NCBI GenBank assembly: GCA_029780075.1
Contig: JAKOZI010000038.1
Span: 1 to 54,198, forward strand
Origin: Pseudomonadota bacterium
Lineage (GTDB): Bacteria; Pseudomonadota; Gammaproteobacteria; Burkholderiales; Rhodocyclaceae
DNA length: 54,198 nucleotides
Direction of reading: 5' to 3'
The position numbers and the translations under genes are program-made. Shown piece by piece: positions 1 through 8,400 of the stretch. Numbering within the stretch: the first letter of the stretch is position 1; each line of letters opens with the position of its first letter. The notes below the pieces were generated by a model. The model worked only from the letters and a program-made list of their open reading frames with translations. It searched no databases and was not told the origin of the DNA.

Positions 1-1
1 C

Positions 2-121
2 AAATCGGTCATGGGCTTTCGCCAGTTCTCGCTGCGCGGCTTGAGGAACGTCACGGGGGAGTGGACGCTGGTCTGCCTGGCGTGGAACTTGAAGCGGATG
101 GCCAAATTGCGCCCGCAGTAG
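2..121 (+). CDS. Transposase C-terminus (IS1182-like), partial
   Basis: Only the last 39 codons lie in the window, open from the left edge and ending in TAG at 119-121. The peptide contains GFRQFSLRGL followed by GEWTLVCLAWNLKRM. This Phe-Arg-x-Phe, then Gly-Glu-Trp and Cys-x-Ala-x-Asn-Leu-Lys-Arg pattern is what I know from the C-termini of IS1182-group (DDE, IS5-superfamily-like) transposases, where the last helix carries the NLKR segment. The rest of the enzyme is outside the window. The family assignment rests on this short tail, so the exact IS family is moderately certain only. Confidence 0.65.
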   Translation, partial: KSVMGFRQFSLRGLRNVTGEWTLVCLAWNLKRMAKLRPQ

Positions 122-235
122 GGAAAAACGAGGGGAAACCGTACAAAAGGCCGGAAAAACGACGAAATGCCGCCCGCTCATTCCGCATCGTGAAATCTGG
201 CGGTTTCCCCTACTCCAAGTCCGACAGGCTGCTAG
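2..235 (+). mobile_element. Right end of an IS1182-like insertion sequence
   Basis: Downstream of the transposase stop there is about 115 bp of non-coding sequence ending in TCCGACAGGCTGCTAG (about 220-235). That resembles the short terminal repeats (CTAG-AGCCTGTC...) I associate with IS1182-type elements. The neighbouring transposase reading frame becomes open immediately after this point (TAG at 233-235, then GAA TGG ATT TCC in frame). I infer that the element ends here. The left end, and therefore the pairing of the inverted repeats and any target duplication, is outside the window. Confidence 0.45.
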
Positions 236-256
236 GAATGGATTTCCTTTCTCCTT

Positions 257-1477
257 GTGGCCGTGCCTCAGCGTTCTCGTCGGACCTTCGTCGAATTGCT
301 GATCGGCTGTATGCTCAACCCGGAAGGCTGGGTCACGCGGGCCATCGGGGCGATTCGCCGAGAGGCGCACTGGACGACCTACTACAAGCTCATCGAGCGT
401 GCACAGGTGCCGGTCACCGAACTGTCGCTGCGTCTGCTGCAGCTGGTGCTGACGGTGTACCCGGCCGAACGGGTGACCCTGATCCTCGACGATACGTTGG
501 TTCCGCGCTGCGCGAAGTTCGGGCCGGGGATCAGCATCAAGCACGATCACAGCCACAAGGCCAATCGGCCGACGTTTTTGAACAGCCAGTGCTGGGTCAC
601 GCTGGCCTTGGTCGTGCGCGTCCGGCTGGGTTCGGCGCTGACCGTGCCGATTCGCTCCTGGCTGCTCGAAGAATCGGGGCAGCGCGGCAAGCTCTGGGTG
701 GCACGGCAATTGATGGACTCGATCCGCGGGCAGGTCAAAGGGGTGCGCTTGCTGATCGATGCCTGGTTCATGCGCCGCAGTCTGATTCTGCCCCTGGTCG
801 AGCAGCAGGTCCGGATCGTCGGGCAGGTGCGCCGCGATACGGCCTTGTTTCTTCCGCCGGAACCGGAGCCGAAACGCCGAGGACGGAAGCGCAAGTACGG
901 CCTCCGGATCGATGCCGTGATGCTCGAAACTCTGCCGGTGCAGGAGAGAGAGCTGATGCTGTACGGCAAGGTGCAGCCGGTCCGGGTACGCTCGGTCCTC
1001 GCCGTGGCACGATTCCTGAGGGGGCTCCCGGTACGGGCGGTGTGGTGCGAGATGGTCTTGCCCGACCACACCTGGTCGCGTCCGCGCCTGATTCTGGCGA
1101 CCGAGACCGACCTCTCGGCCCAACAGGTCGTGGAGATCTACGCCGAGCGCTGGGGGATCGAGCCCTTGTTCCACAACCTGAAGCGCTGGTGGGGAGTGGC
1201 CAATCTGTGGCAACAGTCGAAGACCGCGCTGGAACTGTGGATGCAGATTCGCTCCACGGCCTATGCCTTGACTCAATTGCTCGCCCTGCAGTTGGGGAAG
1301 TCCTTTCCGCTGATGGCCATCGCACCTTGGCGAAAGGGCGGCATGATTACGGCAGGGCTTTTCGCCCAGCGGCTGCGGATGCAATTTATCGGACTTCCCG
1401 TGCGCGGCGCCTACGACCCGAAGTCCGGTCAATTCGTGATGCCTTTCCCCGGACAGGATCAGCGTTTGCAGTGCTGA
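257..1477 (+). CDS. DDE transposase, IS4/IS701-like, probably 5'-truncated
   Basis: The product is 406 aa from GTG 257. It carries a DDE catalytic layout of the IS4/IS701 type: first Asp in LILDDTL (about residue 78), second in LLIDAWF (about 165), and the glutamate in YAERWGIEPLFHNLK (about 300), the Y-(2)R-(3)E-(6)K signature. A basic patch KRRGRKRKYG lies between the second and third acidic residues. The frame stays open upstream to 236 (reading E-W-I-S-F-L-L before V-A-V-P), where IS1182-like sequence begins. The true N-terminus was therefore probably removed by insertion of that element and GTG 257 may not be a native start. No second inverted repeat is recognisable, so the element is likely immobile. 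Confidence 0.75.
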   Translation: MAVPQRSRRTFVELLIGCMLNPEGWVTRAIGAIRREAHWTTYYKLIERAQVPVTELSLRLLQLVLTVYPAERVTLILDDTLVPRCAKFGPGISIKHDHSHKANRPTFLNSQCWVTLALVVRVRLGSALTVPIRSWLLEESGQRGKLWVARQLMDSIRGQVKGVRLLIDAWFMRRSLILPLVEQQVRIVGQVRRDTALFLPPEPEPKRRGRKRKYGLRIDAVMLETLPVQERELMLYGKVQPVRVRSVLAVARFLRGLPVRAVWCEMVLPDHTWSRPRLILATETDLSAQQVVEIYAERWGIEPLFHNLKRWWGVANLWQQSKTALELWMQIRSTAYALTQLLALQLGKSFPLMAIAPWRKGGMITAGLFAQRLRMQFIGLPVRGAYDPKSGQFVMPFPGQDQRLQC

Positions 1478-1602
1478 GCCCATATCACCCTGCATCGACC
1501 CGTGTCGGGACATGCCTTTGTCCTCTTGGTCAGCCCGCCCCACCCGGGAAATCGCGGCCGGGGGGAGTGGCCTGTGTCTATACTTCAGTCTATGTTGAAA
1601 GG

Positions 1603-1614
1603 TGTAGGCCTACA
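1603..1614. repeat. Perfect 12-bp palindrome TGTAGGCCTACA
   Basis: The sequence TGTAGGCCTACA equals its own reverse complement and is flanked by A/T-rich bases. It could be a repressor site or part of an insertion-sequence end. Nothing in the sequence decides between these. Confidence 0.4.
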
Positions 1615-1717
1615 ACAAATATGTTCCGTGTGTCAAGGCGCGCTTTCCAAAAGAGCCGGGGGCGTTTGGTCGCCAGACCCGCGGCGAGGGCTGCCGCCGA
1701 GACGCGCGGATTTGCGC

Positions 1718-1723
1718 TAGAAT
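1718..1723 (+). promoter_or_regulatory. Candidate -10 element for folD-purE-purK-tsaC
   Basis: TAGAAT in the context TTGCGCTAGAATCGCGCC resembles common betaproteobacterial -10 regions. No good -35 is seen at 16-18 bp, so the promoter is tentative. It would start transcription near 1730, just ahead of the 11-bp repeats and about 105 bp before the folD ATG. Confidence 0.35.
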
Positions 1724-1734
1724 CGCGCCCTTGA

Positions 1735-1767
1735 TTGATCCATGCTTGATCCATGCTTGATCCATGC
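1735..1767. repeat. Three tandem copies of TTGATCCATGC
   Basis: Exact 11-bp units occupy 1735-1745, 1746-1756 and 1757-1767. Because the unit is 11 bp, the three ATGs it contains fall in three different reading frames. The first, at 1742, is in frame with folD and would add 32 residues of unrelated sequence. The array lies in the presumed folD leader. Confidence 0.9.
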
Positions 1768-1837
1768 GCAATTCGGACGGTGCACCGAACCTGGGCATGG
1801 CACCCTTCTGCTTCCGGCCACCCCAGGGAAACGCAAA

Positions 1838-2689
1838 ATGACGGCAAGAATCCTCGACGGCAACGCGCTGGCGCAGACGCTGCGCGCCGACTTCAAGAAG
1901 CGCGCCGAAGCGCTGGCGACGCGCGGCAACCGCCCCGGACTGGCGGTGATCCTGGTCGGCGAAGACGCCGCTTCGCAGGTCTATGTGCGCAACAAGGTCA
2001 ATGCCTGTGTGCAGGCCGGTTTCCACTCCGAGAAGCTGACCTACGCGCCGGATGTCGAAGCGCGCGTGGTACTCGCGAAAATCGCCGAGCTCAATGCCGA
2101 TCCACGCATCCACGGCATTCTGGTGCAGTTGCCGCTGCCGAAGCACTTCGACGTCGACGCGGTGCTCAAGGCCATTTCCCCCGAGAAGGACGTCGACGGT
2201 TTTCACGCCGAAAACGTCGGGGCGCTGATGCAGGGCCACCCGCGCTTCATTCCGTGCACCCCTTACGGGATCATGCAGTTCCTTGCCGACGCCGGAATCG
2301 ATCTGAAAGGCAAGGAAGCCGTCGTCCTCGGACGCTCGAACATCGTCGGCAAACCAATGGCGATGCTGCTGATGCAGGCCAGCGCGACGGTGACGGTCTG
2401 CCACTCGCAGACGCGCGACCTGGCCTTCCACACCCGGCGTGCCGACGTCCTGGTGGCAGCGCTCGGCAAGGCGCGGTTCGTCACCGCCGACATGGTCAAA
2501 CCGGGTGCGGTCGTCATCGACGTCGGCATCAACCGGCTGCCGGACGGAAAACTGTGTGGCGACGTCGATTTCGGGCCGGTCAGCGCAATCGCCTCGGCAA
2601 TCACGCCGGTTCCCGGCGGTGTCGGCCCGATGACCATCACCATGCTGCTCGCCAACACGCTCGAAGCTGCCGAAAGAGAGGCCCGCTGA
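1838..2689 (+). CDS. folD: Bifunctional methylene-THF dehydrogenase/cyclohydrolase FolD
   Basis: FolD interconverts 5,10-methylene-tetrahydrofolate, methenyl-THF and 10-formyl-THF in the cytosol with NADP, feeding purine and formyl-Met synthesis. The 283-aa product has the family's usual length. Visible hallmarks are the catalytic YVRNK segment (Tyr and Lys), GILVQLPLP, the K-D-VDGF substrate loop, the nucleotide-binding GRSNIVGKP and the C-terminal [14 protein letters not shown] signature. I chose ATG 1838 because AGGGA lies 8 bp upstream and the protein then starts [13 protein letters not shown]. The longer frame from 1742 begins inside the tandem repeat and adds non-conserved residues. Its TGA overlaps the purE ATG (TGATG), which points to translational coupling with the next purine gene. 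Confidence 0.96.
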   Translation: MTARILDGNALAQTLRADFKKRAEALATRGNRPGLAVILVGEDAASQVYVRNKVNACVQAGFHSEKLTYAPDVEARVVLAKIAELNADPRIHGILVQLPLPKHFDVDAVLKAISPEKDVDGFHAENVGALMQGHPRFIPCTPYGIMQFLADAGIDLKGKEAVVLGRSNIVGKPMAMLLMQASATVTVCHSQTRDLAFHTRRADVLVAALGKARFVTADMVKPGAVVIDVGINRLPDGKLCGDVDFGPVSAIASAITPVPGGVGPMTITMLLANTLEAAEREAR

Positions 2690-3186
2690 TGCCGCAACGT
2701 GATCCGCTGGTCGGCGTGGTCATGGGTTCCGACTCCGACTGGCCGACGATGCAGGCGGCCGCGGTGATGCTCAAGGAGTTCGGCGTGCCTTTCGAAGCGC
2801 GCGTCGTATCGGCGCATCGCACGCCGGATCTGCTTTTCGAGTACGCTGCGGCGGCTGGCGAGCGCGGCCTGAAAGCAATCATCGCCGGCGCCGGCGGCGC
2901 CGCACATCTGCCGGGAATGCTGGCCGCCAAGACCACGCTGCCGGTACTCGGGGTGCCGGTGCAGTCGAAGGCGCTGTCCGGTCAGGATTCGCTGCTGTCG
3001 ATCGTGCAGATGCCGAAAGGGATCCCTGTCGCCACTTTCGCCATCGGCGAAGCCGGCGCCGCGAATGCCGCCCTGTTTGCTGTCGCCATGCTGGCCACCG
3101 GCGATCCGGAACTGGCGCAGCGCCTCGGTGACTTCCGCCGGGCACAGGCCGAAAAAGTGATGGCCATGAAGCTGCCGGAGGTGTGA
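2689..3186 (+). CDS. purE: N5-carboxyaminoimidazole ribonucleotide mutase PurE
   Basis: This 165-aa protein is a class I PurE, which moves the carboxyl group of N5-CAIR to make CAIR in de novo purine synthesis. It works with PurK, encoded next. The signature segments are all present: GSDSDW near the N-terminus (phosphate and substrate binding), SAHRTP, and [12 protein letters not shown]. The start overlaps the folD stop by one base. The ORF is open much further upstream in this frame, but that part is only the shadow of folD. Confidence 0.96.
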   Translation: MPQRDPLVGVVMGSDSDWPTMQAAAVMLKEFGVPFEARVVSAHRTPDLLFEYAAAAGERGLKAIIAGAGGAAHLPGMLAAKTTLPVLGVPVQSKALSGQDSLLSIVQMPKGIPVATFAIGEAGAANAALFAVAMLATGDPELAQRLGDFRRAQAEKVMAMKLPEV

Positions 3187-3230
3187 GCGGCTTTGCGGAG
3201 TCGCCGACGCGACACTCGCGGGTCGGCCAG

Positions 3231-4388
3231 ATGATTCTTCCACCGGCAACTCTCGGCATGCTCGGCGGCGGCCAGCTGGGCCGCTTCTTCGTCGCCGCCG
3301 CGCACGAAATGGGTTATCCGGTCTGGGTACTGGACCCGGATCCGCACAGCCCGGCCGCCCTGATCGCCGATCGCCACTTGCTGGCCGCCTATGACGATTA
3401 TGCGGCGCTGGACGAACTGGCGCAGGGCTGCGCGGCGATCAGCACCGAGTTCGAGAACGTCCCCGCGGGCACGCTCGACTATCTCGACAAGTTCGTTGTC
3501 GTGCGCCCGTCGGCGGCGGCGGTCAGCGTCTGCCAGAATCGCATCGCTGAAAAGAACTTCCTGCGCGACAACGCCCTGCCGCATGCCGCCTTCACCGTCG
3601 CGCACGACGAGCAGGACCTGCGCCAGGCCGGGCCCGGGCTTTTCCCCGGCATCCTGAAGGTCGCCCGCTTGGGCTACGACGGCAAGGGCCAGGCAGTGGT
3701 GGGCAACCGTGACGAAGCGCTTGCCGCTTTCCAGCACTTCAAGGGCGAGAGCTGCGTTCTCGAACAGAAGCTTGACCTCGAATGCGAGATTTCGGTGGTG
3801 CTGGCACGCGACGAGGCGGGCGTCATCAGCACCTTCCCGGTTGCCGAGAACAGTCACCGCAGGGGCATTCTCGACGTCTCGGTGGTCCCGGCGCGCGCGG
3901 CCGACGCACTGCGCGCCAGGGCCGCTGAACTGGCCGGAACGATCGCCGAGCGCCTGGACTACGTCGGCACGCTGGCCGTCGAGTTCTTCGTCGTGCACGG
4001 CCAACTGCTGATCAACGAAATGGCGCCACGCCCGCACAACAGCGGCCATTACACCCTCGACGCCTGCGTCACCAGCCAGTACGAACAGCAGGTCCGGGCC
4101 TTGTGCGGCCTGCCGCTCGGCGAAGCCGGCGCACATTCGGCCGCGGCGATGGTCAACCTGCTCGGCGACCTGTGGTACGAAACCGGCACCGCCGGGCAGC
4201 GCTACCGCGAGCCGGACTGGTCCAGGCTGTACGCCTTTCCGACGCTCAAACTGCATCTCTACGGCAAGCATCACGCCCGGCCGGGCCGCAAGATGGGGCA
4301 CTTCACAGTGCTCGATGACGATCCGGAACAGGCCCGCGAACTGGCCATGGCGGCGCGCGCCCTGATTGGGATCGTCGATGCCGGCTAA
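3231..4388 (+). CDS. purK: N5-carboxyaminoimidazole ribonucleotide synthetase PurK
   Basis: PurK is an ATP-grasp enzyme that carboxylates AIR with bicarbonate to give N5-CAIR, the substrate of PurE. From ATG 3231 the product is 385 aa and begins MILPPATLGMLGGGQLGR, where LGGGQLGRF is the family's N-terminal nucleotide-fold motif. Other landmarks are STEFENVP, LGYDGKGQ and the C-terminal NEMAPRPHNSGHYT. A GTG at 3183 overlapping the purE stop would add 16 residues of no clear homology. It has GGAG only 1-3 bp away, so I prefer 3231, though its ribosome site is also weak. The end overlaps tsaC by 11 bp. Confidence 0.94.
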   Translation: MILPPATLGMLGGGQLGRFFVAAAHEMGYPVWVLDPDPHSPAALIADRHLLAAYDDYAALDELAQGCAAISTEFENVPAGTLDYLDKFVVVRPSAAAVSVCQNRIAEKNFLRDNALPHAAFTVAHDEQDLRQAGPGLFPGILKVARLGYDGKGQAVVGNRDEALAAFQHFKGESCVLEQKLDLECEISVVLARDEAGVISTFPVAENSHRRGILDVSVVPARAADALRARAAELAGTIAERLDYVGTLAVEFFVVHGQLLINEMAPRPHNSGHYTLDACVTSQYEQQVRALCGLPLGEAGAHSAAAMVNLLGDLWYETGTAGQRYREPDWSRLYAFPTLKLHLYGKHHARPGRKMGHFTVLDDDPEQARELAMAARALIGIVDAG

Positions 4389-5421
4389 CGTCCCCGAGAT
4401 CGACCGCGCCGTCGCGCTGCTGCAAGCCGGCGAACTGGTTGCCTTTCCGACCGAGACAGTCTATGGCCTCGGGGCTGACGCGGCCAACCCGACAGCCGTC
4501 GGCCGAATCTTCGCGGCCAAGGGGCGGCCCGCCGATCATCCGCTGATCGTGCATCTGCCGGCTGATGGCTATCTCGACCGCTGGGCGCGCGAGATCCCGG
4601 CAGTGGCCTGGGAACTGGCCGAGGCATTCTGGCCCGGCCCGCTGACCCTGATTCTGAAACGCGCGCCGGCCGTATCGTCGGCCATCACCGGCGGGCAGGA
4701 CAGCGTCGGCCTGCGCGTTCCCGCACACCCGCTGGCACTGGCCTTGCTGCGAGCCTATGCGCGGGCCGGTGGCGGGGTCGACGGCATGTCCGGCATCGCC
4801 GCCCCATCGGCGAATCGCTTCGGCCGGATCAGCCCGACCGAAGCCACGCATGTGCGCGACGAACTCGGCGACGCCGTCGGCCTGATCCTCGATGGCGGGC
4901 GCTGTCCGGTGGGGATCGAGTCGACGATTCTCGACCTGACACCCGCCGCAGGCCTGCCGCCGCGTCTGCTGCGCCCCGGCCGCGTCACCCCCGAACAGAT
5001 CCGGATGGTCATCGGCGTATTGCCGGAGATCGTCGGTCACCCGGGCGACGACGGCACGCCGCGCGTCTCCGGCTCGCTGGCGGCCCACTATGCGCCGACG
5101 ACGCCATTGCGGCTGGTAACCCCGGAGCGGCTGACCGAAGCCATCGAGCGCCTGCGCTGCAGCGGGCAACGCTGTGCCGTTCTCTGTCGCAACGAACTTC
5201 CCGACGACGGCGCGGCACTGGCCCTGCGCCGCTTGCCGAGCGATCCCCGCGGCTACGCGCGCACGCTTTACGCGGCGCTCCGCGACCTCGACCACGCCGC
5301 CGCGGACCTGATCCTGGTCGAGGAGATTCCGACGACGCCAGCCTGGGCGGCCGTCGCCGACCGGCTGCGACGAGCGGCAGCCGGTGCCGGTCGGCGCATG
5401 GAACTCGCCAGGCGGTCATGA
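4378..5421 (+). CDS. tsaC: L-threonylcarbamoyladenylate synthase, Sua5 type
   Basis: The enzyme makes threonylcarbamoyl-AMP from Thr, bicarbonate and ATP, the first step of the t6A37 modification of ANN-decoding tRNAs. The 347-aa product is the long Sua5 form. It has a YrdC domain (about residues 5-205) with PTETVYGLGADA, the KGRPADHPLIVH active-site motif, APSANRFG and STILDLT. A C-terminal Sua5 domain follows, starting at SGSLAAHYAPTTPL (about 225-340). ATG 4378 lies inside the purK end, so the gene is read as the last member of the folD-purE-purK-tsaC unit. A TTG at 4366 is possible but adds only four residues. The short single-domain TsaC is the alternative family, but the C-terminal domain rules it out. 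Confidence 0.93.
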   Translation: MPANVPEIDRAVALLQAGELVAFPTETVYGLGADAANPTAVGRIFAAKGRPADHPLIVHLPADGYLDRWAREIPAVAWELAEAFWPGPLTLILKRAPAVSSAITGGQDSVGLRVPAHPLALALLRAYARAGGGVDGMSGIAAPSANRFGRISPTEATHVRDELGDAVGLILDGGRCPVGIESTILDLTPAAGLPPRLLRPGRVTPEQIRMVIGVLPEIVGHPGDDGTPRVSGSLAAHYAPTTPLRLVTPERLTEAIERLRCSGQRCAVLCRNELPDDGAALALRRLPSDPRGYARTLYAALRDLDHAAADLILVEEIPTTPAWAAVADRLRRAAAGAGRRMELARRS

Positions 5422-5493
5422 TCCGCGGCACAGCCCATCCTCTTTCAAACCCTTTTTCGGCTCTGCACTGAAGCCCTTCGAGGGAGCCACGAG

Positions 5494-8400
5494 CTAGCGC
5501 CCGAAGCGGTAATTCCAGAGCAGGTCGAGCCCGGTATCCGAGCCGGCGCGACCCACCAGAGAGAGATTACGGCTGAGGTTGACGGTCAGCTTGACGATAC
5601 TCCCGGCCGTGGTCAGCGACTGATCGTAGCTGATTAGCATGTTCGACGACAGCCGCTTGCCAACGCTGACGATCTGGCCGGTCGTCGAGTCACTGGGGCC
5701 GAAACCCGTGGTACTGGCGATGCGACTGGTCTGTCGCTGGCCGGATCCATCTAGCCGGCCGCTGCTGATGCCGAACTCGTCGATACCCAGGCCACGCTGC
5801 ACCGCCTTCAGGGGCCCACCGTCCTGCCCGCCGAGGATCGTCTGCGCGGCGGCCAGCAGCACCGCGGAATCCTGCCCGCGCTGCTGATCCGGCGCGTGCC
5901 CGAGCACCAGCCAGGACAGCTTCTCGGCGTCCGGCACTTCGGGGTCGGAAACCAGCCGTACGACTGGCCGCCGGGCCGTACCGGTGACCTCGACGCCAGC
6001 CTCGACCGGCAGGTTGCCGCGCACGGCACGGATATTGAGGCCGGGGTTATCGATCAGCCCCTGGAAGTTGAGAATGCCGCGCTCGATTTCGAGTTTCTGG
6101 CCATAGGCATCGAAACGACCCTCCTGCGTACGAATCGTACCGGTCGCCCGCGGCAATCCACTGCCTGCGGAGCGAAGGTTCACCGCCCCCACCAGACGAC
6201 TCTCGACGCCTGCCCCGCGAAAGTGGAAATGGCGGCCGAGTTCCGCGTCGAGGTCGAGCGACAACAGCCGCACCGGTGCCGGAACCTTCGCCGGTGCCAT
6301 GCTCTGGCGCTTGATCAGCACGTCCTCAGAAAGCTGCGGCGTACCGCTCCTGGCCAGTTCCCAGTAGCCCGCGTCCAGCCGGAAACGCCCCAACACATCG
6401 AGCACCCGCTCACCCAGTCTGAACTGCGCATCACCGGAAACCAGAACCCACTGATCCGGCCGTTGCATCACGCCCAGACGTTCAGCGCGCAAGGTCAGCA
6501 CGCCCTCCGAATGTCCGGCACGCAGTTCGCCGGTCGCCTCGACCCGCCCCGGTTTGCCGGTCAGGGTGCCGGCATCGATGCCCGGATCAAGCAACAGCGC
6601 GCGCGGCAACGGCTGCAGCAGACTGTCGAAGCTCAACTGTTTCAGGACCAGGCGAACGTCACCGTCGGCTTCACCACTCAATTCAACGAGCAGCTTTCCT
6701 TTTTCGAGACGCATCGCCTGGTCCAGAACACGCAGCGCCAGGTCGTCGCCACGCCATTCTCCACTGAGGCGTGGCTGTGCCGGCGTTCCTTCGATCCGCA
6801 TCGCACCGGCCAGCCGCCCGCCGAGTTGCCAACCCTCGCCGAGCAGCGGACCGGCCCAGGCCAGATCCGGAGCACTCACCCGGAGCTGGCCATGCCAGGG
6901 AGCGACTCGGTCGAGGACGGCAGCAGCGGAACTGGCGGCATCCAGCTCGCCGGCCAGTTCGCCGAGCCGTTTGCCGCGCAACTTGAACTGACCGGCGAGG
7001 CGTCCATCCACGGCCAGCAGGTTGAAGGTGCCCTCTTCCAGGCCCAAAGGCAACGCGCCGATCGAGAGATCGCCGCTCGCACGCCACAGGCGCAGGCGGC
7101 CCGTCGGGCGACTCCGCTGCGGCCAGGTGGCGATGGCCGGGGCACTGCCGATATCCCACTCGCCGTTGACACGCAGTGAATCACCATTGCCCTTCACCGC
7201 GCCGGAAAACGACTCGAACCATTCCGGGAATTCGCGGAGGGTATCGACCACCGGCAAGGCGTGCAGGCTGCCAACGCTTTGCCAGCGCTGCTGCTGGTAA
7301 CGCACGCGCTCCAGGTGCAGCGACCAGCCGGCGCCGAGGAAGTCGGCCGGGCCGGCATTCAAGGCCGCCGTCCCGACCTGCAACGGCGCCGCCGCAGCCA
7401 GACGCAGGAAGGGCTGACTCCGGTCGATCCCCGAGGACAGCGTGAACTCCCGGAGCGTCCCTGACCAGTTGAGACCGGCAGCCGCCGCGGCCAGACCACC
7501 CTCCAGCAGCAACTGCAGCTCGCGTTTGCCCGACAGGCCAAGCTGGCCACGCAAACGGTGCCGGCTGCGTACGCCATCGGCGTCGAGCGCCAGTTCCCGC
7601 AGAACCGTACTTCCTGACGCCAGATCGACACCGGCCAGATGCAGCTTGCCCGACACCACCCCCTGATTGCCGTCACCGAGTTGCGCGACGAGATTGAGTC
7701 CGCGAATCTGCCCGACGCCGGCAAACGCCAGGCGCGTCGACTTCAGATCCGCGCTCAGTTCGGGCGCGCTGGCACTGCCACCGAGAACGAGTTGACCATT
7801 GATGTCGCCCGCGATCCCGAGTGGATCGAGCTTCGGCGCGGTAATCGACAAGGTCAGCCGATCACCGACGGCGCCGAAGGCACCCTTGGCCGTCAGGCGA
7901 TTGTTGCCCGCGATCAATTCGACATCGGCCTTGCGCAAGCGCTGCCCGGCAAGATCGATTTCACCGCTGCCGGACAGGGCTTCCGTACCCAGGTGGCTGT
8001 TGCGCAGGCCAAAACGCAGACCCAGAGCAAGCTGCGGCCGGCTGCTCCCCTGCGCGTCGAAGTCGGCATTGAGGCGCGCCGGTGGCAGCTTTGCAAAACG
8101 GCTGGGGTCGAAATTCTGCAGCGCTCCCCGCAAGGCGAACTTGCCGCTCCCCGCCTGCGCCACCTGGCCACTGGCGACCAGCTGCGCGTCGCCGGCGACC
8201 AGGCGCAACTTCTCGACGAGCACCGTGGCGGGGTCGATCGCCAGCCGGCCCTGGATCGTGAACTGCGGGTCGCTCAACTCGGTTTCCAGTACCTGCCGGT
8301 TCAACCCGATCGTCGCGCGCAGCGGCCCGGCAAGCCGCGTGCGACGCAGACCGCCATGCAGCGCACTCGCGTCAAGCGACCGCACCGCCAGATGCAACGC

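Larger units (their letters stand above)
1478..1837. other. Gap between IS debris and folD
   Basis: No credible gene is seen in these 360 bases. It holds a perfect 12-bp palindrome (1603-1614), a betaproteobacterial-type -10 (1718-1723), three tandem 11-bp repeats (1735-1767) and the folD ribosome site AGGGA at 1825-1829. Each is listed separately. The right terminus of the second insertion sequence presumably lies somewhere in 1478-1620 but I cannot place it. Confidence 0.6.
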
